A stretch of 64,000 nt of DNA from Mauremys mutica (taxonomy: Eukaryota; Chordata; Testudines; Geoemydidae), in NCBI RefSeq assembly GCF_020497125.1, contig NC_059077.1:28905340-28969339 (forward strand). Direction: 5' to 3'. Shown here piece after piece: positions 22,701-34,203 of the stretch (positions within the stretch are counted from its first letter, which is position 1; every line of letters starts with the position of its first letter). Under the pieces are notes generated by a model that saw nothing but the letters and a program-made list of their open reading frames with translations, had not been told where the DNA came from and searched no databases. A program made the position numbers and the translations under genes.

Positions 22701-25149
22701 GCGCCCTTGTGATAGGAGAGACCTAGAATGCCCCAGATCCAGAGAACCTGGGGGTAAAGGTTTTGGTTCTCTTCCTTCAATACTTTCCTTTTTAATTTGA
22801 GTGAAGACAGGCTAGATAGTGAGTTCATACTCCACTGCAGCATTGGCTGCATCTGTCCTTCCTCTCTATCCTTTCTCTCTGCTTTTTGCTTACTTGCTGT
22901 ACGCTGTCCCCATGCCCAGCTTTTCTCTGCCCTGAATCAGGTGCTTTGCTTGGCTGGGAAAATATCCACAATGGAAGAGAGCCCTTTTGCACCCCTTCTT
23001 CAACAGAAGGGATGTTAGGGGGCAATCCTGAGGTCCTGTCCTGGCCTCTATCCTGTTTGCTGTTTTGATTCATTTTCATCTGTATGCTGTAGCTGTACTG
23101 GATAATTAAGTTCACACCAGCACTGTGTTATGCACTCTCCCTCATCTTCATTTTACATTACACAAGGCAACATGAGGCAGGACACTTCCCCTCCTTCATC
23201 TTACTGTACAACTACATGAAGCAATATGATTTCTTCTTTGTACAGGAGGAGGCGAAACACCGTGAGACACTGTCAATGCTGGAGGGATGATAATCCTACT
23301 TTGGATTGAAGGCATGTATGCACAATGCATGGTGATTTCTCCTATGCTGTCTCTCTGCCCCCTTTTCATGACTCCTGCACACTCAAATGCTCACAGAGGG
23401 GGCTTCTTGAACATTTCAGTAATCTGCCTGTAAAGTACATACCCACTTACTAATGTCATGGGGCATATTTGCAACTATAAAGACAAGCTGGTTTGGTACT
23501 GCAGGGTTGAAACCAAGTATATAGCATCATTAGTTTATTTTAGTATTAATTATTTTTTGAAAGGGTTGCAGCTCTTATTTTAAAGTCACGCAGAAACCCA
23601 TTAGCACATTTGGAACAGATTACTGTAGTTTTAAGGATGCTGTTAGTCAAGTTTTTGACCTGCTAATTTTGACCTTATTCCTTAAAAGGAAACCAACAAC
23701 ATCCTCCTCCCTCCAGAACTTTTCTATCAGGGTAGAGAATAACAAAACATTGATGAGAAACCCATTGCCAACAATTTTTGAAACCCAAAATTAAATTACA
23801 AAATGGGAAGCAAAAGGGAAATCTAAGAAAAAGTAAGTGTAAAATGAATAACAGGACAGACAACTGGCATTTGGCACTTCAGCTGCTGTGAAATGTGGGC
23901 CAAGGAAGGGGGTCACCCAATTTTTTTTTAAAGGTTAAATCATTAGCAAATGTCAACTTTGTAGGGAAAAAGAAAGGACATGTAGCATTCAGCAAATGAG
24001 TGATTGGATTAACTCAGAGGCACAGAGGAGTAGGAGGAAGAAAATGTGAAAACATAGAGGACATGCAGAAAGAAACGAAGGACACATGGAAGGGGACAGG
24101 TGGGAAGTCTTACAGAGCAAGTTTAAGCTGGAAAGTGGAATCTTTGTAAAGTATTTGGTATAATAGGAGTGAGCCCTGCAGGGAAAGAGCAATTGGATAC
24201 TTGAATTAGTTGTGGCCTAATTAGGGTAGCCTAATTTTCTTTTTCTTCAAGTGAAACAGTAAGATCCTTTAAAAATAAAAAATAAAGGGGTAATGCTGGT
24301 GCTTAACTTCTACACATGGAATGTGCTCAGCACTCTATAAATGGGCCGTCAGGATATATGGGCTCTTCTAGGTGCTGAAGCTCATTTCCTGTGATCATTA
24401 CACCAAAAGCATCACTGCCCCCTATGGGTACATTTGCCCTGCCTCCCTTTCATTCCAGAGGAAACTTTGGAGGCTGCTTGTATTGGACTCTTTACTTTCT
24501 GTGCTGGTTTGTCCCTTGTTCTACCTTTGCCTCTTTCATTTCTGTGCATTTTTTTCTCTGCATCTGTACCTCTGACATTAGGGTTGGGAAAAGCCAAGGA
24601 GGTTTGACTTTAGACCTTTTTTGAACACTTTTCTTCTGTAAAAGAACTTTAAGCTTGCAGAATGACTACATCCAAATGCAGTTGGCATAGTCTTTTCCAT
24701 AAGGTAGAACATCTATAACAAAGACACCAAAATAAATGAACCTAAGCCCCAAAGGGGTAAAATGGGGAAATGTCCCAGTTTGTGGTTCACCCCAGTCCTG
24801 TGACCACCCACCCTGGCAGGGAGCTCTGCTTTTTAAAGGCATTCTCTTCCCTCTGTCTTTATAGCAGCCACCCTTACAGCCTTTCTTTGATCACCAAAGG
24901 GAGTGGGTAGGAAATCTCTTGTGGACTGCCTGGATGATGCCCCTGAAATCTGTCATTCATATGCTATAATGGCAGCTTTCCCAGTCTCATCCCTCTTTCC
25001 CTCACTCAGCAACCACCAATTTCTAGTGTATTTATCAAGGAGACATACTTGTTTCCTCCAAAGGCAGAATCATAACCGCTGAATGTGTTTAGAGGAAGAA
25101 AGGATCTCTTAAGCCAGGGTGAAAAGCAACCCCCATTGGTACAAGTAAC
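22701..25149. other. Noncoding DNA, nothing recognised
   Basis: Frames on both strands at 22797-23115 and 24372-24624 overlap each other and show no domain. No named repeat was identified. Confidence 0.45.
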
Positions 25150-25206
25150 CAAAACATCATTGGAATTTCTTATTATATAGAGTATAATTTCCTAACTCAA
25201 AAAGAA

Positions 25207-25335
25207 TTGCAGCCAACATGGGGGAATTCTACATTAGACTTCATCTTGACAGATAAAGAGAAAATGATCACCGAACTAAAAACTAATGTTACCTTAGATA
25301 CAAGTGATCATGACTTGATGACATTTATAATGTGC
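25207..25335 (+). pseudogene. CR1 endonuclease C-terminal remnant
   Basis: The plus-strand frame reads NSTLDFILTDKEKMI and then LDTSDHDLMTFIM. The LDFILT strand and the SDH catalytic histidine motif are the conserved end of the LINE endonuclease fold. The frame then runs into a GT/AT/AC microsatellite and loses homology. Confidence 0.75.
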
Positions 25336-25362
25336 AAACAGAACAAAGTCCATACTAGTTAT

Positions 25363-25410
25363 ATGTGTGTGTGTGTGTGTATATATATACACACACCCCT
25401 CCACACACAC
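25363..25410. repeat. (TG)n(TA)n(CA)n microsatellite
   Basis: A TGTGTG tract, then TATATATATA, then CACACACAC make a compound self-complementary microsatellite inside the CR1 relic. Confidence 0.9.
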
Positions 25411-25615
25411 TTTTCACGCATTTGGTGCTTTAAAAGGGTCAATTTCACTAAACTGAAAACAATTCTGAGCCAAATCAGCTGGGAGGAAGAATTTAATCAG
25501 AAAAAAATGATAATTGGGAATTGTTTAAGAATGCTTTACTAGAAGCTCAAAAAGCCACAATCAAGGAAGAATGCTGTATTGGTTAAGAAAATTACCTGGT
25601 GGGAAATGAAGGCAT

Positions 25616-25656
25616 CTATAATAATAATGATAATTAATAATAATTAATAATATAAC
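25616..25656. repeat. (AAT)n-type AT-rich simple repeat
   Basis: Imperfect ATAATAATAATGATAATT units within the CR1 relic. Confidence 0.7.
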
Positions 25657-27786
25657 AAATGGAAGAAATGGACAGTTGATAGTAATGAATATGAATCCTG
25701 ATTGTAGAAAATTGATAAGAGAAGCAAAGGGACAAAAGGAGGAAAATATTTGTTTTATATTTGGGGAAAAAAACAGATGGTGTAGTCATATAATGATAAT
25801 AGTCTTTCCAGTTCATTAGCATCTCAGGAGGAGGTTAAACAGCAGCCAATAAAGTTAGATATTTTAAAATCAACCAGTCTGGATAACATCTATTTTTAAA
25901 AGAGCTGGCTGAGGTGCTAGGTGGACCATTAATGTTGATTTTCAATAAGTTTTTGAACATGGAAAATTCCAGAATCCTGGAAGAAAGCTGATGATGTGCT
26001 TTTAAAAAGGTAAATGGGATGACCTGAGCTCTCAGTCTCACATTGACCCCAGGCAAGATAATGGAGTAGTTGATATGGGATTTGATTAATAAAGATTTAA
26101 AGGAGGGTACTGTAATTAATGCCATTTAATATGGGTTTATGGAACAAAGATCTTGTCTAACCTGATACCATTTTTTGATGCAATTACGGGTTTGGTTGAT
26201 AACTGTAATAGTATCAATGCAATATTCTTAGAGTTCAATAAGGCATTTAACTGGTACCACAAATTTTGAAAAGAAAAACTAGAATGATAGAAAATTAAAA
26301 TGGCACACATTAAATGGATTAAAATCTGGCTAACTGATAGGTCTCAAAATGTAACTGTAAATGGTGAATCATAATTGAAAAGGTGTGTTTCCATCAGGCT
26401 CTCACAGGGATAGGTTTTTGGTCCTATGTTATTTAACATTGTTAAATAACATGGAAGAATACATAAAATAATCTCTGATAAAAGTTTGAAGATGACACAA
26501 AAATTGGGGGAATGGTAAATAATGAAGAGGATAGGTCGCTGAAACAGAGCAATCTGGTTTGCTTGGTAAGTGAGGTGCAAGCAAACACTACAAATTTTAA
26601 TACAGCTAAATGTATAAATGTAGGAACAAAGAATGTAGGCCATACTTACAGGATGGGAGATTACCCCGGGAAGCAGTGATGCTGAAAGGGACTTGGGAGC
26701 TGTGGTAGATAATCAGCTGAAAATGACCTCCCAATGTGATGTTGTGTCCAAAAGGGCTAATGAAATCCTTGGATGTATAGACATGGGAAGCTCAAGTGGG
26801 AGTAGAGATGTTATTTTACTTCTGTATTTAGCACTGGAGTGGCTGATGCTGGAATACTATCTCCACTTCTGGTGTCTACAGTTCAAAAAGGGTGTTGATG
26901 AATTGTAGAGGATTCAGAGAAGAGCCACGAGAATGATATTAGGATTAGAAAACATATCTTATAATGAGACTCAAGGAGCTCGATCTATTTATCTTAACAA
27001 AGTGAAGGTTAAGGGGTGACTTGATTAGTCTATCAGTACCTACACGAGGAACAAATATTTAAAAATGGGCTCCTCAGTCTAGCGGAGAAAGGTATAATAT
27101 GACCCAATAGCCTGAAGTTGAAGCTAGACAAATTCAGACTGAAAATAGTGTAAATTTTTGACAGTGAGGTTAATTGACCATTGGAACAATCTAGCAATGG
27201 TTGTGGTGGATTCTCCATTGCTGACAATTTTTAAATCAAGATTGGATGTGTTTCTAAAAGATCTGCTCTAGGAATTATTTTGTGGAAGTTCTATGACTTG
27301 TGATTATCTAGTCTGACCTCCTGTATAACACAATGGTCCCTTCTGGTCTTGGAATCTATGAATGAATGTCTGAATGTATAGGATACTGAGTGGCTCTTTG
27401 GAGGTGCTGAGTGATCTGAACTCCCACTGGTATCCATAATAGCCCAGCCTCATTCAGTGGCTTGCCTAGTTGAAAATGTTGTATATCTACACCGGCCTAG
27501 CCAAATCTCAAACAGTTTGTAGCAGAACAGTCGTAGACCCTTGCCCTGAAAATTCCAGCCTGGGCGTTAACTTTCAGAAAATGTTGAGTGACCAGGGCTA
27601 TTGTGGAAAAGCTTTGGCAATAATGGCTGGGATTTCCAAAGAGTCTAAGGAGTTAGGGAGTGTCCATCTCCTATGGAAATTCAGTAAAAGCTGAGTGCTT
27701 AATTCTGTTAAGTTCATTTGACATTCTCAGCCATTCCCAGTCAAAATCTATTCCAGGCCTATTCCACCAACAACATATTTGTGTAA

Positions 27787-28842
27787 GGTCTAAGGCTCAA
27801 ATCCATAAAAGAGGGATTTAAGCGTTGCAATGCTGAACATTGTGATGCCTAACTTTTGAGGTGCCTAACTACTTTGCATGATCCACAAACCTGGAGTTAG
27901 GTGCCCAGGCTCCCCTATATAACTAATGAGGAGAGAGGCACCTGCAAATGGTGCTAGGCAGGGAGTTGCTTAAGAGTTGCTAATAACAGGTGCTGAACAG
28001 AGGGGAATATCCTAAGCCCCACCCCTATCAGGAAGTTAGGATCTTAAGTAGAGGCTGGAGGGAGGTGCTTTTCTTTGACAGGGATTCATAGCCAGGAACT
28101 CCCCTCCTGGAGTCAGGTGCCTAAACAGTTTCTTGCTATAACAGTGGTAGTACATACCTAACTCCACATGAAATGGTGGCCGGGGAGCACTCACTTGAGA
28201 GTTGGAAAACCCATGTTCAACTATCTGTTCCCCATCAGGTACAGGGGAGAACTGAACCAGGGTCTCCCACATCTTATGTGAGTTCCCTAGCCAAAAGACT
28301 AAAGATTATATGGGAGGTCTTTTTCTCCTTCTACTGTAGCTGTTGTTTTGTGCTGAGTTAGGCACACTCAGAGCATGCCTTCCAAACTGGGGCAGGTAGT
28401 GTAACACCTAATTTCACCTCATTTGAGGATCCCACTGGGGCTTAGTTGAGAGAGAGATGCCAGCTTCCAGGACTGAGGCAGAAATGCACATGCCCAGAGG
28501 CAGAAACTTAGGCTCCTTAGGCCAATAGCGTCCGCACTACCCCAAATTCGATCCAGCACGGTCAATTTTAGCGCTACTCCCCTCACCAGGGAGTACAGAA
28601 TTTGATTTTAAGAGCCCTTTAGGTTGACTGAACGGGGTTGCTTGTGTAGACGCATTCATTATAAAATCGACCTAACTCTGTAATGTAGACCGGGGCTTAG
28701 AGACTGTAACAGCAGAGATTTAGTCACCAGGGAACGTTAGGTGCCTCCAGTATTATGCAGCAGTTTAGCAGGGTTTTTAACGATTTCAGGGGTATCTAAA
28801 GCGGGAGTTAGGCACCTAAATCCTGTTGTGGATCTGGGTCTA
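27787..28842. mobile_element. Decayed terminal-inverted-repeat DNA transposon
   Basis: The left end (AAATCCATAAAAGAGGGATT, about 27799) and the right end (CTAAATCCTGTTGTGGATCT, about 28817) are related as imperfect inverted repeats. The interior repeats GTGCCTAA/TTAGGTGCC phrases. No transposase frame is visible. A different miniature element (28522-28698) appears inserted within it. Fragments of the same family are seen at 21404-21562 and about 59520-59575. Superfamily not determined because no target duplication is clear. Confidence 0.5.
28522..28698. mobile_element. Probable miniature DNA element nested in the larger transposon
   Basis: The segment changes abruptly in character: GCGTCCGCACTACCCCAAAT at the left, GTGTAGACGCATT and AATGTAGACCGGGGC to the right. 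It interrupts the GTGCCTAA-rich host element. It resembles reptilian 'gtGTAGAC' miniature elements. The termini are diverged, so boundaries are approximate. Confidence 0.45.
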
Positions 28843-31317
28843 ACCCTGAAGTCCTTAATCAGGCAAAACTCCCATTGCAAAAATGAGAATTCTGACTGAG
28901 CAAGAACTCCAAGATGTGGACCATAGCTATATAATGAATTTTCTTTTGTGGTGTCATCAGTAGAATGGCAACTAAAAAGCATAGCAGAAGCAGTAACTCT
29001 CCATAGTAATTTGAGAAGGCAGCAAAACTGCCCTGTAGCTAGCAACCAAGACAACATCATTAAATGTAACCACGGTAGCTAACAACTGAAACTACACCAA
29101 TTATGTAACCACAGTATCCACAGTAGCAAGCAACCAAGACACCAGTAAGGCAGCCTCAGTTCAAGTTGTCGAAATAATGTACTGATGGATTTTGATTGGC
29201 TGTTGACCTGAAATGGGAGAAAAATAGAGATATTTGAGCTATGAAATATCCTATTACCCATAATGTTCAGTGTATTTATGGAATTTCATATATTCCGTGA
29301 ACCACTGTGCAATGATGTTCCCACTTTATATGAGTTGGGAAAATGTGGACGATTGCAAGCACGGAGAAGTTTTTGAACAGAATTAGGTTGGGGATATTAT
29401 TTAAATTCTAATTTTATGTATTTAACAGACTATGGTTTCTTAATCTTTTGGTTCCTTAAATTAAATTGTAATATTACTGCTCTTATAGAAATGGAATATA
29501 TTTAATATCTGTCCTGTGATAAGTGCCTCACAGGCATTCTTTCATATAATGCATCCATGCTGACGTGAACAGCCCAGTAGAAGCTGTCTCTAAATGGTGA
29601 TTACATACTGTACAGTAGCTAGATCCTATCTTCAAAGGGATATTACACAACAATGTCACAGAATCTCATCATATGTCAGATGTTTGATCTTTAAGTTTTA
29701 AGTCTAAGTAACCTAGTTAAAGAACAGTTAAAAATATCACTCAGGGCGATAGCACTCAGAACTAGAAACCACCTCATTTACTAACAGCCCTCTTTGTGCT
29801 CCCATACTCAGCTCAAACTAACACATACATGTGCAGACTTATTTTTAAAATGCCTCTCTATGGTATTGAAAGTATTGCTGCTAATAATTCTTATGTTTGT
29901 TGAAGGGAAACCTAACCAACTCTGGCAATTTCATTAACTTTGATTTTTGTCATTTTAACAAACAATCAAACAAAACCCTTAAATATATGCAGACTCAGCC
30001 TTTGGGGATTTTGAGACTTGAAGAGTAGTTTTGGCCAGCACAGGTAAAGAGGCAGAAGAGTATGGCTTACAAAATGTCTGGAATGGATACTAGGATTACC
30101 TTAAAGGGTAGCTATATAGGAGAAAAACAAGCAACATTCTAGCCCCGTAGCTAGTTTTGTTACAAAGCAAGTGACGTTTGATCAAGGCCATTGCTTTTAA
30201 TATTTGTGTTTTGCATTCTGGAGAATTCTATGACAGTAGGTAACCCTTTTCTTACATAAAAAGAATTACGTCTTGTTAAATGTGCATGCTGCAATAAATA
30301 GCTTATAATGAAATCTGCCAAGACTGATTGAAAAAGCAACAGTTCAAAATGAGGTTGGGAAAGTAATTCTGACCAGGATGTCCTATTTTGTTGGTTTGGT
30401 TTCTCTGATTGAAACCGTCTGTGAAACAACAGCCTTTGCGTGATAGGCCCAGACACAAATTAATAAGACGACAGTGCATTGACCTACAAACAGAAAAGCA
30501 CCATAGCCCAGTAACTACAAACAGACGCAGTTATTTTACTGCTTAGTTAAAAACTCTCTCTCCTCCCCACCCTGAATTTTTCTGCAGTGGCTTCTTCTGG
30601 CTCTATGTAAGTCTCCCCCTGGAAACTTACAAAACACCAGTCAATCCCACCTGTGAATGATTGTATGATTGAACCTTGAGGTTAATTTTTCCTCATATTA
30701 GTTCATGAAAAGGAACTTTAAAAAAAAACCTACTTAGGGATTGGCTTATACAAAACAAACTCGGTGCAAGTGAATTTGAAAATGCAGGTTCACCAGCTGA
30801 ACATCTCTGGCTGTAGTTTTCCCAAACCAGAATAACATAGTGCAAAGGGAACACAGTTAATCCATTAACCCCATGACATGAAGAAACTCAGTTTCTTTAC
30901 TTATGGCGTTTTAAGAACTCACTGCTCCCAAAGAGTGATTCAAATATATTTTTGTATCTGATAAACATATAATCAGAGTAGCCATTAATCTGTTTCTGGT
31001 CTGGTTATGATAGTAGAGCCCAAATATTGTCTTTGTCGCTGCCTGAGATATTACAAGCATGCAGCTGGGTATTAGGAATTGCTGGCATTCTGAGGGTCAC
31101 ATGTTTGGCAATTTATTCATGCAAACTTGAACAATGTTTTTTTCATTATCCTCTTGTTTTTACCAACATTTTGTATAAAACTACATAATCTGTCTCCTAA
31201 TGATATTTACAACAGAAAGGGTGTATCTCAAATGCCTGCTTCCAAGATATCCAAACACCTGTTTAGTATCAATCTTTTATTAGAAATTCAGTTTTTATTA
31301 ACTCTTTTGTTACTGAC
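28843..31317. other. AT-rich noncoding DNA
   Basis: Apart from the short degenerate tandem repeat at 29036-29150, no repeat or gene was recognised. The minus-strand frames at 28737-29060 and 30160-30456 lack recognisable domains. Confidence 0.45.
29036..29150. repeat. Three-unit degenerate tandem repeat
   Basis: GTAGCTAGCAACCAAGAC, GTAGCTAACAACTGAAAC and GTAGCAAGCAACCAAGAC start successive units about 38-47 bp apart, each followed by an AAC/ACC-rich stretch with TGTAACCAC in the first two. Confidence 0.6.
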
Positions 31318-32012
31318 TGTGACATGGTGCACTCACCCCACACTGGATTGGAAAGGGTTAATTCTGAATTGTGGACTGAGGAAGCCACATCCCCTCAACC
31401 CTACTGAGCATGCTCCAAGTGTAGCTGGAGTATAAAAGGGAGCAGGTCAGGTAGAGACCCAGAAACTGTCAGAGGTCTGTGAGAATCTAGGGTTGCTGTG
31501 ACCAGCTGTGCCAAATAGCCTGGTAAACCTGGAGATGCCAAGTGCTCGACTACAAGGAACAAAGTAGGAAGTAGCCCAGAGGGAGGCAGCAGCCGCACGC
31601 TTGGAAACAGTCAGTGTGTTTTGGTCTGGATCGCCACTGACTGAGTGGCAGAGACCCTTGCCACTGATAGGGCCCTGGACTGGGACCTGGTGGAGCAGGG
31701 AGAGCCCAGGTCCCCCAACCCTTGCCGTTACCCACCCTTTAGGTGGCTTAGTGGGGTTCACTTCCCTGATTAGCTGCTGAGCCACTCAGCTCTGAGAGAG
31801 GGAGCAGCCATATTGATTCTGGCCACTAGGCCTTACAGCCCAGAGAACGAGGGATGTTTTATTGACTTTGGCCACTAGGCCTCACAGTCCTGGGAGCAAG
31901 GGCAACTCCATTGGCTCTGATCATTAGATCTTACAGCCCTGAGGCAGTCTGGAGGACTTATTCACTGGGTGCATTCACCCCACACTGGATGGGATAACAC
32001 CACCTTGTCACA
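31318..32012 (+). mobile_element. Solo LTR, 695 bp
   Basis: The unit starts TGTGACATGG and ends CCTTGTCACA, giving the TG...CA ends and short inverted repeat of an LTR. A TATA box (TATAAAA, 31431-31437) lies 113 bp in, consistent with a plus-strand promoter. A 15-bp phrase CACCCCACACTGGAT occurs near both ends (31334-31348 and 31976-31990). Three degenerate units of 48-49 bp start at 31812, 31861 and 31909. Flanking CTGAC and CCAAC differ at two positions, so the target duplication is only tentative. No internal retroviral region is attached. Family unknown (retrovirus-like or gypsy-like). Confidence 0.75.
31431..31437 (+). promoter_or_regulatory. TATA box of solo LTR
   Basis: TATAAAA in a GC-richer context, upstream of GGGAGCAGGTCAG. 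Its position inside the LTR suits a U3 promoter. Activity cannot be judged from sequence. Confidence 0.6.
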
Positions 32013-32652
32013 CCAACTCAGTTGCCAAAATCAGGAGAATTAGACTGTCTATAAAACAGCCATAAGAATTTCTAAGTACTGTTTTCATTAGTTATATTTA
32101 CATTATACAGGGAACCAAATCAAATTGTTTCAGGGTTTCAAGTATTAATCTCATTGTCAAATAGTCTATTCAATTTATTACTTTTTCCAATTTCTAAATT
32201 CCATATTCAATTGGACTGATGATTTCCATATTGAAGGTAGTTGTACAGCAATTTTCCCATGAAAAGAACAGATTGAGGAAGTGAACGACATCCATCAGAC
32301 TATCACTAATATTCTGGCATAAGGAAAAAAAACACTGTCTTAACATTCTTGTCTCTGTATATGGTTTGTTTTTACTCTGCAAGTAAATGGGGTTATTTTT
32401 CTATTGCTGAATGAATGCTTCCACTCTGTTGAAATACTTAAGCAGCAAAACACAAGGATTTGCAGTCATAATGATACCTGCATGCTTGAAGTGTATTGTG
32501 AGAGTCAGGGCTGAGAACCAAATGTCTTTAACCATGTCTAGGAATGGGTATTGACCCACGGCTAAAAGTATGTTCATACTTTTACAAAATGTGTGGTTTA
32601 AAACTATTTTCAATTAAAGACATAGAAATTTTTTTTTAAATGTTTCTTTAAG

Positions 32653-32734
32653 GAGATGTCTTAGCCGCTGGTTCCCTTTGACCTTTCCAGTCTTCGTTTC
32701 TGTGGTCGTGGGGATTGCATCAGCAAAGATAAAG
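32653..32734 (+). other. Candidate 82-bp coding exon (unproven)
   Basis: A T-rich tract ending TTTCTTTAAG precedes the segment and AAG|GTACCA follows it, giving plausible acceptor and donor sites. With one leading base left over, 27 codons are open. They include SRWFPLTFPVF and VSVVVGIASAKIK, a hydrophobic stretch long enough for a membrane helix and followed by basic residues. The segment is richer in GC than its flanks. A 27-codon opening is not rare by chance, and I do not recognise the protein. No neighbouring exon was found. Confidence 0.25.
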
Positions 32735-33119
32735 GTACCATAGGAAAAATGTTTTCAAAAGTATTTTATAACCCTTACAATATTTTTCTTGACATCACTT
32801 GCATTCAATTTTTCTGTTTCTGTGGAAATGAATGTCAGATGTGGGTAAAATAAGGTAAGGGTTTGAAGTAATCATTTTATACAAACTTTTATTTTACTTT
32901 TGTTGTGGGTCGATGGTACATTTTGCTACTGAAGAAGTGATTCCTCACTGTAGTAATTTGTAATTTCTGTTGGGATGAAAGGTGTTATTCAAAGATAGAA
33001 TAGTGTTAATACTATTAGATTACTGTGACTGATCTGACAGTGAGTACTTTTATTGAGATACAGGAAAGCATTCAGATTAATGGGTTATAAATAAGTACTC
33101 AGATACTATGCTGAGAAGT

Positions 33120-33207
33120 AGAGCTGGTTGACATTTTTTGAAATTTCTAATTTCAACCAAAATAAACCCACAAAGAATTATCACTATTTTTCAACCAGCT
33201 CTAGTGA
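33120..33207. mobile_element. Small inverted-repeat element
   Basis: TAGAGCTGGTTGACATTTTT at the left and the reverse complement of TTTTTCAACCAGCTCTA at the right make terminal inverted repeats around an 88-bp AT-rich unit. No clear target duplication, so the superfamily is open. Confidence 0.6.
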
Positions 33208-33256
33208 TCATTGATGAGCACCATGGACATTCCAGCAAGTATACTAGTATCTATCA

Positions 33257-33477
33257 CTCTATCTGAAAGACAACATGGATGAAAATCTCTTGTATTGAAC
33301 TAACTTGTTTTGGTGAGAGAGACAAGCTTTTGAGTTTACCCAGGTCACCTGAAGATCTCTGTGTAAGTTTGAAAGCTAGTCTCTCTCCACAACAGAAGTT
33401 GGTCCAGTAAAAGATATTACCTCACCCACCTTGTCTCTCTAATATCCTGGGACCAACACATCTACAGCAACTCCGCA
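33257..33477 (-). mobile_element. tRNA-derived SINE, older fold-back copy
   Basis: Read on the minus strand, the head lies at 33477-33440 (GTTGGTCCCAGGATATTAG follows a tRNA-like start). The body (33439-33372) is then followed by a loop and by an inverted, diverged copy of the body (33331-33266). The arms align over about 66-70 bp at roughly 75% identity by eye. The 9-bp direct repeats TATCTATCA at 33248-33256 and 33478-33486 enclose the whole palindromic unit, so it was inserted as one piece. The architecture repeats that of the younger SINE at 1370-1566. Confidence 0.8.
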
Positions 33478-33486
33478 TATCTATCA

Positions 33487-33694
33487 TCCCAAATCAGCAA
33501 AGCAATCCAGCATATGTTTAATGTTAAGTTAAAGATACTTAAGTCCCACTGGGAGAGATTTTCAAAGGCAGAAAATGTAGTTAAACATCCAACACCCCTT
33601 GATTTTCAGTGGGAGTTGGGCACATAATTATCCTTTGTGCTACTGAAATCTCTGCCAGTGACTTCAATAGGACTTCAGATACACTTAATTGTAA
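33487..33694. other. Noncoding spacer with ancient repeat phrases
   Basis: Contains TTTTCAGTGGGAGTTGGGCA and GACTTCAATAGGACTTCAGA, diverged relatives of the TCAATGGGA repeat seen elsewhere. Confidence 0.4.
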
Positions 33695-34131
33695 TGTGGC
33701 AAACCCAGGACAAATGGCTACAAAGGGAGGGGTAGTAATTAGTCCCAGAGGGGTTAAAAGGCCTCTCCCTATCCATTGAGGAGAGCGAGCCATGGAGAAA
33801 TAAGGTTCAGCTGGAACAGGGGTTACCAGGGAACTAATTAGGTTCAGCTGGCCCCAATTGCTGGAGACCTTTTTAAACCCTCCCTGGCATGGAAGCAGGA
33901 GGGGAGAGTGAGAGCAGCTGCCAGCAAGTAGGTGCAGCAGGACTCTGAACTCTTCCAGCAAGGAAGACTGCACTCTGTCCCCAGAAGGGGAGAAAACAAG
34001 CACGAGGAACTGACTGAGGGAAGGATCAGCCAGACCCTATGTGACCTGGAAGGACTTTGCGTTGCCCAAGCCTGTGTCTCCAAGGCAAAAAGTGACTGAG
34101 CCAGCTGAGGAGAAGCAGGTACTTTGCCACA
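33695..34131 (+). mobile_element. Solo LTR, 437 bp
   Basis: The unit begins TGTGGCAAACCC and ends TACTTTGCCACA, so the ends are TG...CA with a 9-base inverted repeat TGTGGCAAA/TTTGCCACA. The 4-bp direct repeat GTAA flanks it (33691-33694 and 34132-34135). GGTTCAGCTGG occurs twice (about 33806 and 33840) and a CTTTTTAAACCC TATA-like site follows at about 33869. No internal coding region is attached, so recombination between the two LTRs of a full element probably left this one. Confidence 0.8.
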
Positions 34132-34139
34132 GTAAGTTC

Positions 34140-34200
34140 AGGCTTAAATGAGTAGGCATGGACTTAAGCACATGCTTCAAACTAAGCATTAGGAACTAAA
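34140..34200. repeat. Short copy of the AAGCACATGCTT repeat
   Basis: GACTTAAGCACATGCTTCAA matches the repeat family described at 20275-20580. Confidence 0.45.
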
Positions 34201-34203
34201 TAC

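Larger units (their letters stand above)
25150..27360 (+). mobile_element. Older CR1-like LINE relic
   Basis: Landmarks in order: the end of the endonuclease domain at about 25207-25335 (STLDFILTDKEKMI, then TSDHDLMTFIM); an RT-like LEFNKAFN block near 26230-26250; FEDDTKIGG near 26486-26510, where the catalytic pair is kept but Ala is replaced by Glu; the post-RT block at 26693-26908 (GAVVDNQLKMTSQCD, then NEILGCIDMG); and a CR1 3' end ACCTCCTGTATAACACAATG then TCTATGAATG at about 27317-27365. It is more diverged than the two CR1 copies at 11-17 kb and is interrupted by a dinucleotide repeat at 25363-25408. Confidence 0.85.
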
